The notes beneath the pieces were generated by a model that was not told where the DNA came from, did no database searches, and saw only the letters and a program-made list of their open reading frames with translations. Below are positions 43,846 through 54,007 of a DNA stretch of 64,000 nucleotides, piece by piece. The stretch is from CBDESN01 sp965242495 (GTDB lineage Bacteria > Pseudomonadota > Alphaproteobacteria > MPNO01), in NCBI GenBank assembly GCA_965242495.1, contig OZ251446.1, positions 3,162,001-3,226,000 on the forward strand. Direction: 5' to 3'. Made by a program: the position numbers and the translations under genes. Each line of letters starts with the position of its first letter. The first letter of the stretch is position 1.

Positions 43846-45034
43846 ACCCGTCCGCGGCCGAACCGTTCTCGAGGAGCCCGGCGATCTCCGCGTCGGTGTA
43901 GCCGAGCTCCTCGAGCACCTCCCGCGTGTGCGCGCCCAGCGCCGGCGCGCCGAAGCGGAACGCCGTCGGGGTTCCGGAATAGCGCGCCGCCGGCCGGGCC
44001 TGGCGGATGCGTCCGGCCGCCGGATGGTCGGTTTCGTGGACGATCCCGGCGGCCCGGACGTGCGGGTGGTCGATCATCTCGCTCCGGGTCAGCACCGGAG
44101 CGCAAGGCACGTCGGCGGCTTCGAGGCGCTGGAGCCACTCCGCCGAACTGCGTCCGCGCAACGCCTCCTGGGTCAGCGCCAGCCGCTCGTCGACGTGACG
44201 CTGGCGGAGCGCCGGCGTCTTGAAGCGCTCGTCTTCGAGCCAGCCGGGCCGGTCGAGCGCGCGGGCGAGCCCCGCCCATTCGCGGTCGGTCTGCACGGCG
44301 ACGCTGATATGGCCGTCGCTCGTCTCGTAGATCAGATCGATGAAGCTCGCCGCCTCCTGTTGCGGCAGCGCGTCGTCGACGAAGGTCTGGCTCGCCATGT
44401 CGGAGCCCCACAGGAACGCGATCGCCGTTTCCAGCATCGAGATCCGCACATGCTGGCCCTGGCCCGAACGCTCGCGCGCCAGCAGCGCCGCGGTGACCGC
44501 CTGCGCCGTCGCCACGCCGGTCAGCTTGTCGGGCAGGATCGTCCGCACCAGCCGCGGGCGCGCCTCGTCCGAGCCCGCCTGCACCGTCGCCAGGCCGGAC
44601 AGAGCCTGCACCAGCGGGTCGTATACCGGCTTCCCCGCATAGGGGCCGCGCTCGCCGAACCCGCTGATCGATACATAGACGATGTCGGGCGCCGCCGCCC
44701 GGATGCGCTCCTCGCCGATCCCCATCCGTTCCGCGACGCCCGGCCGGAAGTTCTGGACGAAGACGTCGGCGGTCGCGGCGAGGCGGCCCAGCGCCTCGAG
44801 GCCGCGCGGCTGCTTGAGATCCAGCGCCACCGAGCGCTTGTTCCGGTTGTTGTTCAGGAAGGCGGCCGAGAAACCGCCCCGGCGATTGGAAGCCGTGCGC
44901 GTGTGGTCGCCGCCGCGCGGGTTCTCGACCTTGATCACGTCCGCGCCCTGGTCCGCCAACAACATCGTCGCCGACGGACCCGACACCATCGAGGTCGCGT
45001 CGACCACGCGAAATCCATGCAGCGGTCCGGGCAC
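43838..45034 (-). CDS. Family III CoA transferase (CaiB/BaiF), second copy
   Basis: A 398-residue enzyme with FRVVDATSMVSGPSATMLLADQGAD at the start of the family domain (given here in part) and the conserved aspartate in LPDKLTG. I chose the GTG at 45034 because family similarity begins there; the frame stays open to 45250, but that part is arginine-rich and unlike the family. Its substrate is unknown. It converges with the imelysin gene and diverges from element B. Confidence 0.88.
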   Translation of the reverse strand: MPGPLHGFRVVDATSMVSGPSATMLLADQGADVIKVENPRGGDHTRTASNRRGGFSAAFLNNNRNKRSVALDLKQPRGLEALGRLAATADVFVQNFRPGVAERMGIGEERIRAAAPDIVYVSISGFGERGPYAGKPVYDPLVQALSGLATVQAGSDEARPRLVRTILPDKLTGVATAQAVTAALLARERSGQGQHVRISMLETAIAFLWGSDMASQTFVDDALPQQEAASFIDLIYETSDGHISVAVQTDREWAGLARALDRPGWLEDERFKTPALRQRHVDERLALTQEALRGRSSAEWLQRLEAADVPCAPVLTRSEMIDHPHVRAAGIVHETDHPAAGRIRQARPAARYSGTPTAFRFGAPALGAHTREVLEELGYTDAEIAGLLENGSAADGSI

Positions 45035-45275
45035 GGGCGGCGGTCCAGGTTCGGAGCTCGTGTGATGGTAGCGGCGATGCGGATGGCGCTCAAGAAGCCG
45101 TGGGGCATAGGCGGCTCCGAATGCGACGGCGGGGGGGCGCGCCGGGGATTCGTCTTTCCCGCGGCCGCGGCGCGCCGCCCGATCCCGCGCCGGTCGCCCG
45201 GCGGCCGGTCCGGCGCGGATTTCGCCGTTGTTCGCCTCCGTCTTTGCCAACGTGATTTATGTTCTCGATTTGTGC
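45035..45275. other. Intergenic region between CoA transferase and element B
   Basis: A 241-base divergent gap, or 361 bases if counted to the leader ORF start at 45396. Base composition drops towards 45250, where the AT-rich approach to the element B promoter begins. I see no RNA or inverted repeat. Confidence 0.4.
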
Positions 45276-45304
45276 TTGACTTGGGGGAGCGTCTGCGCTA
45301 TATT
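45276..45304 (+). promoter_or_regulatory. Sigma-70-type promoter of leader element B
   Basis: TTGACT at 45276-45281, a 17-base spacer and TATATT at 45299-45304. The design and spacing match the element A promoter at 15786-15814. It should transcribe the leader ORF and the methyltransferase. Confidence 0.7.
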
Positions 45305-45395
45305 CTCCCAAGGTCGAAAGCCGGGACCGGAAGCCCCGCCGTGGGGCCGCCGCGTCGTGCGGCTTGCGCTTGGTTGGAACGAGGGAGAGAACGGA

Positions 45396-45626
45396 ATGGT
45401 CCCGGGACCGTCCACCGACCGGAACCGGAATCGCCCGTTTCCCGTCGCGTTTCTCCCCTGCTTTTCGTCTGCTTTCGCCCTGCTTTTGGCCGGTTTCGGC
45501 CTTGCTTTCTCCCTGGTTTTTCGGTGTAACTCATTGATATACAACGAAATCGAAAATTTTTCGGAGATTGCATCCGGGGATCGCGGTTTCGTTGGCTTCG
45601 TCGCGATTGCGGGGGGATGGGCATGA
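45396..45626 (+). CDS. Leader ORF of element B (small hydrophobic protein)
   Basis: A 76-residue open frame with GGGAGAG six bases before the ATG. Residues 14-42 are hydrophobic and phenylalanine-rich (FALLLAGFGLAFSLVF), enough for one membrane segment, followed by NSLIYNEIENF at residues 45-55. The element A leader ORF has the same hydrophobic pattern and NPLINKEILNF. The TGA at 45624-45626 overlaps the methyltransferase ATG at 45623 (ATGA), so the two are probably translationally coupled. I recognise no family; it could be a leader peptide or a small membrane protein. Confidence 0.5.
   Translation: MVPGPSTDRNRNRPFPVAFLPCFSSAFALLLAGFGLAFSLVFRCNSLIYNEIENFSEIASGDRGFVGFVAIAGGWA
45438..45560. 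repeat. Phased T-tract array and conserved box of element B
   Basis: Eight T-tracts recur every 10 to 12 bases from 45438 to 45521, with loosely repeated 11-base units such as CTTTTCGTCTG and CTTTCGCCCTG. The box GTGTAACTCATTGATATACA at 45524-45543 and GAAATC follow. It aligns with 16017-16114 in element A. Confidence 0.6.
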
Positions 45627-46483
45627 AGCACGACGTTCCGGCCGCCAACCCGACGGGAACGGGACGGCGGATCGCCTCGCGCAAATCGAAACGACGGATC
45701 GCGTTCGGGTGGTACGGCGGGAAATTCTCCCATCTGGATTTTCTCGCCCCGCTGCTGCCGGACGAGGCCGGGCATTTTTGCGACGCGTTCGGCGGCTCGG
45801 CTGCGGTCCTGATGAACGTCGGCCCCTACCCGGTCGAGACCTACAACGACATCGACTCGGAACTGGTGAATTTCTTCCGCACGCTGCGCGACCGGCAGGA
45901 GGAACTCATCGAGGCGATCGGCCTCACCCCGTTCTCGCGCGAGGAGCTGGCGTTGGCGTGCCGACCGGAATCCGGCCTCTCCGCGCTGGAGCGGGCGCGG
46001 CGGTTCTACGTCCGGGCGCGGCAGACGAGGACCGGCCTCGCGCAGACCAGCAGCGAGGGGCGGTGGGCGCATTGCGTGCGCACCTCGCGGGCGGGCATGT
46101 CCGGGGCGGTCTCTCGCTGGCTCGGCTCGGTGGAAGGGTTGGCGGGCATCGCGCAACGTCTGCAACGGGTGCAGATCGAGAACGCGCCCGCCCTGGAAGT
46201 CGTCGCGCGGTACGACACCGCCGAAACGCTCTTCTACGTCGACCCGCCCTACGTGCACGCATCGCGCGGCGACGCCTCCGCCTACGGCTACGAGATGACC
46301 GACGACGATCATGCGGAACTGTCGGAGGCGCTGCGCGGCATTCGCGGTCGCGCCGTGGTGTCCGGCTATCGAACCGACCTGTACGACCGTCTGTTTTCGG
46401 ATTGGCGACGGGTCGATGCCCCGGCGCGCCTGTGCCGCTCGACGCGGACGCCGCGGCGGGAATCGGCCTGGCTGAACTTCTGA
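45623..46483 (+). CDS. D12-class N6-adenine DNA methyltransferase
   Basis: A 286-residue Dam/D12-type enzyme. WYGGK at residues 30-34 is the SAM-binding motif, FGGSAAV follows, and DPPY at residues 207-210 is the catalytic motif for adenine N6 methylation. The C-terminal WLNF is typical of phage-type Dam enzymes. There is no restriction gene beside it, so it is a solitary methyltransferase. The recognition site cannot be read from sequence. ATG at 45623 overlaps the leader ORF stop; an in-frame ATG at 45617 is possible. It is inserted between the two conserved boxes of element B, upstream of the queuosine operon. Confidence 0.88.
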   Translation: MKHDVPAANPTGTGRRIASRKSKRRIAFGWYGGKFSHLDFLAPLLPDEAGHFCDAFGGSAAVLMNVGPYPVETYNDIDSELVNFFRTLRDRQEELIEAIGLTPFSREELALACRPESGLSALERARRFYVRARQTRTGLAQTSSEGRWAHCVRTSRAGMSGAVSRWLGSVEGLAGIAQRLQRVQIENAPALEVVARYDTAETLFYVDPPYVHASRGDASAYGYEMTDDDHAELSEALRGIRGRAVVSGYRTDLYDRLFSDWRRVDAPARLCRSTRTPRRESAWLNF

Positions 46484-46521
46484 TGGACCATCGCGGAGCC
46501 GGGGAGTGGTCGGAGGATTCT

Positions 46522-46557
46522 TTACAACTGAGAGTTATATTCCATTGCAACGAAAAG
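46522..46557. other. Downstream conserved box of element B
   Basis: A 36-base segment, including GTTATATTCCATTGCAACGA, that aligns with 16217-16252. If the methyltransferase frame (861 bases) is removed, its distance from the upstream box is 100 bases, against 102 in element A. Confidence 0.5.
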
Positions 46558-46637
46558 CCTTCGGCGATGGGGTGCGGCGACGCGACCACTCGACCGCACA
46601 ACCGGTCCGCCGCATCGGCGCGGAGAGAAAGAACCGC

Positions 46638-47723
46638 ATGACGCCTCCGCCGACCGCCGGGGGATTCCCCGCGGGCGAAGTTCCGCACGGCCTCGAGACC
46701 GCGGCGTTCGATTTCGACCTGCCCGACTCGGCGATCGCCCGGCGCCCGGCCTCGCCGCGGGATTCGGCGAGGCTGCTCGAGCTCGGGCCCGCCGGGACTG
46801 CCGACCGGTCGATGCGCGACCTGCCGGCGCGTCTGCGCGCGGGCGACGTGGTGGTGCTCAACGACACCAGGGTCGTTCCGGCCCGCCTCGACGGCCGGCG
46901 CGGCGCGGCGCGGGTGGAGGTGACGCTGCACAAGCGGCTCGCGCCCGGCGAGTGGCGGGCCTTCGCGCGCCCGGGAAGGAGGCTGCGACCCGGCGACCGG
47001 ATCGACTTCGCGCCCGATCTGCGGGCCGAGGTGGCGGCGAAGGAGTCGGATGGCCAGATCCGGCTGCGCTTCGCTCCGGATGAAGACGTGGCGGGCAAGC
47101 TGGCCCGCTACGGGACCGTGCCACTTCCGCCCTATATCGGCCGGCCCGCCGACCGCCGGGACCGGACCGATTACCAGACGGTCTACGCCGCCAGCGACGG
47201 CGCGGTCGCCGCCCCGACCGCAGGGCTGCATTTCACCGAGGCGTTGCTCGCCGCGGTCGAGGCGCGCGGCGCGCGGCTGGCGCGCGTGACCCTCCATGTC
47301 GGCGGCGGGACGTTTCTGCCGATGCGGACGACGCGCGTCCGGGACCACGTCCTCCAGGCCGAATGGGGTTCGATCGACGCCGCAGCCGCGGCCGCGGTCA
47401 ATGCCGCGCGCCGCGGCGGCGGCCGGGTGGTCGCGGTCGGGACGACGTCGCTCCGGCTGCTCGAGACGGCGGCCGACGAGACCGGCCGGCTCGCCCCGTT
47501 CGAGGGCGAGACGTCGCTGTTCATCGCGCCGGGCTACCGGTTCCGCATCGTCGACATGCTGTTGACCAATTTTCACCTGCCGCGGTCCACCCTGTTCGTG
47601 CTGGTCTCCGCCTTCGCCGGGCTGGAGCGCATGCGGCGAGCCTATGCGCATGCGTTGGCGCGCGGCTATCGCTTCTACTCCTACGGCGACGCGACGCTGC
47701 TCCACCGGCGCGACCGGCCGTGA
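46638..47723 (+). CDS. queA: S-adenosylmethionine:tRNA ribosyltransferase-isomerase
   Basis: A 361-residue QueA. FDFDLPDSAIARRPASPRD and VVVLNDTRVVPARL mark the N-terminal region, and TAGLHFTEALL and TNFHLPRSTL are family motifs. It transfers the ribosyl part of SAM to preQ1 in tRNA to give epoxyqueuosine. The start ATG at 46638 follows GGAGAGAAAG. The tgt gene overlaps its stop by four bases. It is the first gene of the queuosine operon. Confidence 0.95.
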   Translation: MTPPPTAGGFPAGEVPHGLETAAFDFDLPDSAIARRPASPRDSARLLELGPAGTADRSMRDLPARLRAGDVVVLNDTRVVPARLDGRRGAARVEVTLHKRLAPGEWRAFARPGRRLRPGDRIDFAPDLRAEVAAKESDGQIRLRFAPDEDVAGKLARYGTVPLPPYIGRPADRRDRTDYQTVYAASDGAVAAPTAGLHFTEALLAAVEARGARLARVTLHVGGGTFLPMRTTRVRDHVLQAEWGSIDAAAAAAVNAARRGGGRVVAVGTTSLRLLETAADETGRLAPFEGETSLFIAPGYRFRIVDMLLTNFHLPRSTLFVLVSAFAGLERMRRAYAHALARGYRFYSYGDATLLHRRDRP

Positions 47724-48853
47724 CCGGCCAGCGCTTCGCCTTCGATCTGCTGGCTGCGGACGGCCGCGCGCGGCGCGGCCGTCTGCGCACGGCGCATGGC
47801 TCCGGCGAGACGCCGGCCTTCATGCCGGTCGGCACCGCGGGCGCGGTCAAGGGGATGACCTCGGAAGCCGTCGCCGCGGCCGGCGCGGAGATCGTCCTCG
47901 GCAACACCTACCATCTGATGCTGCGTCCGGGCGCGGAGACCGTCGCCCGGCTCGGCGGGCTGCACCGGTTCATGAACTGGCCGGGGCCGATCCTCACCGA
48001 CTCGGGCGGCTTTCAGGTCATGTCGCTCGCCGCGCTGCGCGAGGTAAGCGAGGAGGGGGTGGTTTTCCGCTCCCATATCGACGGCGCCAGATCCGAGTTG
48101 ACGCCCGAGCGCGCGATGGACGTCCAGCAGCGCCTCGACGCCGACGTCGCCATGGTCCTCGACGTCTGCGCGTCCTATCCCGCGTCCGAAGCCGAGGCGG
48201 CCCGGTCGATGCGGTTGTCGATGCGCTGGGCGCGCCGCTGCCGCGCCGCCTTCGCCGAGCGCCCCGGCTACGGCCTGTTCGGGATCGTCCAGGGCGGCGT
48301 CTGGCCGGCGTTGCGCCGCGAGTCGGCGGAGACGCTCGTCGAGATCGGCTTCGACGGCTACGCGGTCGGCGGGCTCGCCGTCGGCGAGGGCCAGGCGGCG
48401 ATGCTCGGCGTCCTCGACGGGACCTGCCTCGAACTGCCCGACGACCGTCCGCGCTATCTGATGGGCGCGGGAACGCCTTTGGACATCGTCGCCGCGGTCG
48501 CGCGCGGCATCGACATGTTCGATTGCGTCTTGCCCACCCGGTCGGGGCGCACCGGCAAGGGCTATACGTCGCGCGGCGAGATCAACCTGCGCAACGCCCG
48601 CCATGCCGAAGACCCGCGCCCGATCGACATCGCCTGTGACTGCCCCGCTTGCCGAGGCTACAGCCGCGCCTATGTCCACCACCTGTTCAAGGCGGGCGAG
48701 ATGCTCGGGCGGATGCTGTTGACCATGCACAACCTGCACTATTATCAGCGCCTCATGGCGGGGGTGCGGGCGGCGATCGAGGATCGCGCGCTCGCCGCCT
48801 TCGCGTCCCGCTTCGCCGCCGAGCAGGCGCTGGGCGACGTCGATGCGCTGTAG
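47720..48853 (+). CDS. tgt: tRNA-guanine transglycosylase
   Basis: A 377-residue TIM-barrel enzyme that replaces guanine-34 with preQ1 in tRNAs with GUN anticodons. ILTDSGGFQVMSL supplies a catalytic aspartate, and CDCPACRGYSRAYVHHL gives the zinc site. The GTG start at 47720 overlaps the queA stop as GTGA. The order queA-tgt is common. No queC, queD or queE genes are present, so preQ0 is made elsewhere or imported. Confidence 0.96.
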   Translation: MTGQRFAFDLLAADGRARRGRLRTAHGSGETPAFMPVGTAGAVKGMTSEAVAAAGAEIVLGNTYHLMLRPGAETVARLGGLHRFMNWPGPILTDSGGFQVMSLAALREVSEEGVVFRSHIDGARSELTPERAMDVQQRLDADVAMVLDVCASYPASEAEAARSMRLSMRWARRCRAAFAERPGYGLFGIVQGGVWPALRRESAETLVEIGFDGYAVGGLAVGEGQAAMLGVLDGTCLELPDDRPRYLMGAGTPLDIVAAVARGIDMFDCVLPTRSGRTGKGYTSRGEINLRNARHAEDPRPIDIACDCPACRGYSRAYVHHLFKAGEMLGRMLLTMHNLHYYQRLMAGVRAAIEDRALAAFASRFAAEQALGDVDAL

Positions 48854-48870
48854 CGAGGTTCGCCCGGGCG

Positions 48871-49331
48871 ATGACGGAAGCGCGCTACGACACGCTCACC
48901 CGGCTGGGCGGCCGGTCCGGGCTCCCGGCTTCGCCCGACCGGGCGGTCCTGGAGGCGGTCGCCAATCCGCATCCGGGAACGGTCTATCTCGTCCGCTTCA
49001 CCTGCCCGGAGTTCACGTCGCTATGCCCGGTGACCGGCCAGCCCGACTTCGCGCATCTGGTGATCGACTACGTCCCGGACCAGCGCATCGTTGAGAGCAA
49101 GTCGCTCAAGCTGTATCTCGGCGCCTTCCGCAACCGGCGCGAATTCCACGAAGCCTGCACCGTCGGCATCGCCCGCCGGCTGCGGGACGAGATCGCGCCG
49201 ACATGGCTGCGGATCGGCGGCTACTGGTATCCGCGCGGCGGCATGCCGATCGACGTGTTCTACCAGACCGGGCCGCCGCCGGAGGGTCTGTGGCTGCCGG
49301 ATCACGGCGTGACGCCCTATCGCGGGCGGGG

Positions 49332-49335
<4 letters not shown>
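48871..49335 (+). CDS. queF: NADPH-dependent 7-cyano-7-deazaguanine reductase
   Basis: A 154-residue unimodular QueF. The substrate motif ESKSLKLYLGAFRNR, and the cysteine-containing PEFTSLCPVTGQPDFA, which forms the covalent thioimide, are both present. It reduces preQ0 to preQ1. The ATG at 48871 lies 17 bases after tgt. Its TGA stop overlaps the likely beginning of queG. Confidence 0.96.
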
Positions 49336-50476
<1,141 letters not shown>

Positions 50477-50480
<4 letters not shown>

Positions 50481-51466
50481 AGGATCGCGCGCCGCACGTC
50501 CTCTGCGTCGCCCCGATGATGGACCGGACCGACCGGCACGACCGGTATTTCCTCCGGCTGATCGCACGGCGCGCGATGCTCTACACCGAGATGATCACCA
50601 CCGGGGCGATCCTCCATGGCGACGCCCACCGGCTGCTGCGGTTCGACCCCCGCGAGCATCCGGTCGCGCTGCAGCTGGGCGGTTGCGAGCCGGCCGCGCT
50701 CGCCGCATGCGCGCGGCGCGGCGCCGAATACGGCTACGACGAGATTAATCTCAATGTCGGCTGCCCGAGCGGCCGCGCGACCGACGCCAGGTTCGGCGCC
50801 TGCCTGATGGCCGAGCCGGACCTCGTCGCCCGTTGCGTGGCGGCGATGCGGGACGCATGCGCCCGCCCGGTTACGGTCAAGACGCGGATCGGCATCGACG
50901 GCAGCGACGGGTTCGCGTTTCTCGACCGTTTCGTCTCCACCGTCGCCGCCGCCGGCTGCGGGACCTTCATCGTCCATGCCCGCGCGGCGCGGCTCGACGG
51001 TTGGAGCCCCAGGCAGAACCGCGAGATCCCGCCGCTCCGCCACGATCTGGTCCATCGCCTCAAACGAGCGCGCCCGCGGCTCGAGATCGTGCTCAACGGC
51101 GGCATCGCGACGGTCGAGGACGCGGCGACGCATATCGGGCGCGTCGACGGCGTCATGATCGGCCGCGCCGCCTACGAGGATCCCTATCTCCTCGCCCGGA
51201 TCGAGCGCCGCCTGTTCGCCGCCTCCGATCCGGCGCCGACGCGGCGCGCGATCATCGAGAGCTACATCCCCTACGTCGAACGCCAGCTCGAAGAGCATGT
51301 GCCGCTCCATCGGATGACGCGGCACATGCTGGGCCTGTTCCGGGGACGCCCGGGCGCGCGCGCCTGGCGCCGCCGCCTCAGCGAGGACGCGCGCCGGCCG
51401 GGCGCCGGGGCGGAGCTCTTGCGCGACGCCGCGGCGCGGATGCCCGGCGAGACCGTCCCCGCATGA
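50477..51466 (+). CDS. dusA: tRNA-dihydrouridine(20/20a) synthase
   Basis: A 329-residue FMN enzyme. LNVGCPSGRATDARFGACLM contains the FMN-site NVGCPS and the catalytic cysteine, and SPRQNREIPPLRHD is the DusA-type signature. It reduces uridine in the D-loop of tRNA. The ATG at 50477 overlaps the queG stop (ATGA), so it belongs to the queuosine operon. Having dusA in this operon links two unrelated tRNA modifications. Confidence 0.93.
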
Positions 51467-51568
51467 CGGCTTTTCGCCGAATCGAATCTCGCCGCGTCCG
51501 CGTATACGGGAGGTTTCTGCGTTATTTCAGTACGTTATGCATGTGCGGGGTCGAGGCGAATCACAGTC

Positions 51569-51596
51569 TTGCCGGATAACGTATTGATTCTATAAT
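51569..51596 (+). promoter_or_regulatory. Promoter of the sodium:solute symporter gene
   Basis: TTGCCG at 51569-51574, a 16-base spacer and a perfect TATAAT at 51591-51596, in an AT-rich patch between dusA and the symporter gene. The untranslated leader would be about 100 bases. Confidence 0.6.
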
Positions 51597-51706
51597 AAGT
51601 TCGTTCGGCGCATCGGCTGGGAGTCGTACATCCGGCTCGAAGCCGGTGCGGAGGCGCAACGAGCCGCCGGGGGCTTGCGCGGCGGCCGCGGAGTGGAGGG
51701 CGGGTC

Positions 51707-53677
51707 TTGACGGCAAAAGTCATCTGGCTGTTCGTCTTCGTGCTGCTGTACTGGGCGTACTGCATCTTCTGGGGCGTCAAATGCGCCCGGATGGCGCGCA
51801 CCGCCGGCGACTACTTCATCGCCGGGCGGACTCTGTCGATGTGGGTGTTCGTGCTGGCGGCGACGGCTACGTCGTTCTCCGGCTGGACGTTCATGGGTCA
51901 TCCGGGGCTCGTCTACCGCGACGGCTTCCAATACGCCTATGCGTCCTTCTACACGATCACGATTCCGTTTACCGGCGTCATCTTTCTCAAGCGCCAATGG
52001 ATGCTGGGCAAGCGCTTCGGCTACGTGACGCCGGGCGAGATGTTCGCGGATTACTTCCGCGGCGACGCGATCCGCATCCTGACGGTGATCGTGGCCCTGC
52101 TGTTCTCGATCCCCTATCTCGGCGTGCAGCTCGGCGCATCGGGCTATCTGTTCAACGTGCTCACCGACGGCATGTTCGACGTGAATGTCGGCATGTGGGT
52201 GCTGTCGCTGGTGGTGTTGGTCTACGTCGCCTCGGGCGGGCTGCGCGCGGTGGCCTATGTGGACACCCTGCAATGCATATTGCTGGCGTTGGGCATCGTC
52301 GTCACCGGGTTCATCGCCCTCGATCTCGCCGGCGGCTGGGCCGCCCTCAACGAGGGCTTCGCCAAGCTCGCCGCCAGCGACGTCGCCAAGTGGGGCTCCA
52401 CCGGAGGCTATGGCGGCGGCGACTACAACTCCTACTTCGCCATCCCGGGCGTGATCCAGTTCACCGCCGGCCTCGGCAAGGAGACTCCGGTCGGCGGGCT
52501 GTGGACCGGCGTCATGTGCCTGACCTACATGTTCGCGCTGATGGGAATCCAGTCCTCGCCCGCCTTCTCCATGTGGGCGTTCGGCAACCACAACCCGCGT
52601 CCGTTCGCGGTCCAGCAGGTGTGGGCGTCGTCCTTCGGCATCGGCCTGATCCTGTTCTTCTTCACCGCCTTCCAGGGCATGGGCGCGCATCTTCTGGGCG
52701 CCAACCCGCTGGTCAACGAGGCCGGCCTCAACGTCAGCAGCGTGCTGGCGGCCGACATCGCCAAGCGGCCGGATTCCCTCGTTCCCTACTATTTCAACGA
52801 GATCGCCGACGCCGCTCCCTGGCTGGTCGGGCTGTTGGCGGTCTGCGCGCTGGCGGCGATGCAGTCGACCGGCGCGGCCTACATGTCGACCGCCGGGGGG
52901 ATGCTGACCCGCGATCTCTACAAGCGCTACCTCAACCCGACCGCGTCGCACGACCAGCAGAAGTTCTGGGGCCGTCTCGGGGTGTGCTTCATCGTGATCG
53001 CGGCGCTGCTGGTGGCGACCTTCTCGCGTGACGCCCTGGTGCTGCTCGGCGGTCTCGCGGTCGCCTTCGGCTTCCAGATGTGGCCTTCCCTGGCCGCGGT
53101 CTGCTGGATGCCCTGGATCACCCGCCAGGGCGCGACCTGGGGTCTGGCCGCGGGTCTGCTCGGCGTCATCTTCACCGAGAATTTCGGCATCGAAATCCTG
53201 GCGCTCGTCGGGTTGGACGGATGGGGACGCTGGCCCTGGACGATCCATTCCGCCGGCTGGGGCATCTTCTTCAACGTCGTGGTCTGCGTCCTGGTTTCGG
53301 CGGCGACCCAGACCGAGGAGGGAAGATCCCATCGGATGACGTATCATTCGTTCCTGCGCGAGCACAGCATGCTGTCGGCCGACAAGCGCAAGCTCGCGCC
53401 CTGGGCCTGGGTGGTCACGCTGGCGTGGATGTTCTTCGGCATCGGTCCCGGCGCGGTGTTCGGCAACTACGTCTTCGGCGAACCCAATGCGGGCGTCGAC
53501 GGGTGGGCGTTCGGTATTCCGTCCATCTGGGCGTGGCAGATCCTGTTCTGGATCCTGGGCGTCGGCATGATGTGGCTCCTCGCCTTCAAGATGGAGATGT
53601 CGCTGGTGCCGGAGAAGGAAGTCGAAGCGCTGGTGGACGACATCGGCGACGTCGCGCCCGGCCAACAGGCGCGTTGA
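51707..53677 (+). CDS. Sodium:solute symporter family transporter
   Basis: A 656-residue membrane protein with about 13 to 14 transmembrane helices and SSS-family features: GDYFIAGRTLSMW near residues 34-46, an early SGWTFMG, and MQSTGAAYMSTAGGML in the middle. It should take up an organic solute with sodium; PutP/acetate-type relatives suggest a carboxylate, but the substrate is not evident. GTGGAGGG stands before the TTG start at 51707. It is followed by a strong hairpin and two small membrane-protein genes. Confidence 0.88.
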   Translation: MTAKVIWLFVFVLLYWAYCIFWGVKCARMARTAGDYFIAGRTLSMWVFVLAATATSFSGWTFMGHPGLVYRDGFQYAYASFYTITIPFTGVIFLKRQWMLGKRFGYVTPGEMFADYFRGDAIRILTVIVALLFSIPYLGVQLGASGYLFNVLTDGMFDVNVGMWVLSLVVLVYVASGGLRAVAYVDTLQCILLALGIVVTGFIALDLAGGWAALNEGFAKLAASDVAKWGSTGGYGGGDYNSYFAIPGVIQFTAGLGKETPVGGLWTGVMCLTYMFALMGIQSSPAFSMWAFGNHNPRPFAVQQVWASSFGIGLILFFFTAFQGMGAHLLGANPLVNEAGLNVSSVLAADIAKRPDSLVPYYFNEIADAAPWLVGLLAVCALAAMQSTGAAYMSTAGGMLTRDLYKRYLNPTASHDQQKFWGRLGVCFIVIAALLVATFSRDALVLLGGLAVAFGFQMWPSLAAVCWMPWITRQGATWGLAAGLLGVIFTENFGIEILALVGLDGWGRWPWTIHSAGWGIFFNVVVCVLVSAATQTEEGRSHRMTYHSFLREHSMLSADKRKLAPWAWVVTLAWMFFGIGPGAVFGNYVFGEPNAGVDGWAFGIPSIWAWQILFWILGVGMMWLLAFKMEMSLVPEKEVEALVDDIGDVAPGQQAR

Positions 53678-53678
53678 G

Positions 53679-53709
53679 CCCCTCGCCCGGTCGGCGGGTC
53701 GGCGAGGGG
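53679..53709 (+). terminator. Hairpin after the symporter gene
   Basis: CCCCTCGCC at 53679-53687 pairs perfectly with GGCGAGGGG at 53701-53709 across a 13-base loop, two bases after the stop region. There is no U-tract, so it may be an mRNA-stabilising or partial termination structure rather than a full terminator. Confidence 0.5.
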
Positions 53710-53767
53710 GACGGTTCCGGCCGTTCCCCTCGTCCTTCGTGACGTCTCCGACGGCGCGGGCGCTGTC

Positions 53768-54007
53768 GTGGCGGCGCTGTTCACCGCTGAATACGCCTGG
53801 CTCTGGACGCTGGCCATGACGTTGGCGCTGTTCCTGCCGGTGCGGCAGCTGATCTGGATCCTGCAAGTGCGTCGCGCCGAGCGCGAACGCGAGGTCTCCG
53901 ACGAGCGCCGCGCCACGCTCAAGCGGCGGGCGGGGGCGACGGCGGCGCTGCTGAGCTTCGTCTTCTCCTATTTCTACATGGCGCAACTGCTGCCGTCGGC
54001 GTCATGA
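53768..54007 (+). CDS. Small two-helix membrane protein of unknown function
   Basis: A 79-residue protein with hydrophobic segments near residues 10-30 and 55-73 and a basic, heptad-like stretch between them (RRAEREREVSDERR). I recognise no family. The GTG start at 53768 follows the symporter by about 90 bases, and its TGA overlaps the ATG of the TPR gene (ATGA). It probably works with that protein or the symporter. Confidence 0.65.
   Translation: MAALFTAEYAWLWTLAMTLALFLPVRQLIWILQVRRAEREREVSDERRATLKRRAGATAALLSFVFSYFYMAQLLPSAS

Noticed and set aside
45035..45250. A longer N-terminus of the second CoA transferase
   Set aside because: The frame is open to 45250, but the added residues are arginine- and proline-rich and unlike the family, which begins near the GTG at 45034.
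46484..46637. A preQ1 riboswitch before queA
   Set aside because: The 154-base gap has no preQ1 aptamer pattern (no short hairpin with an A-rich tail near a start), and the conserved box there also occurs at 16217, upstream of an unrelated gene.
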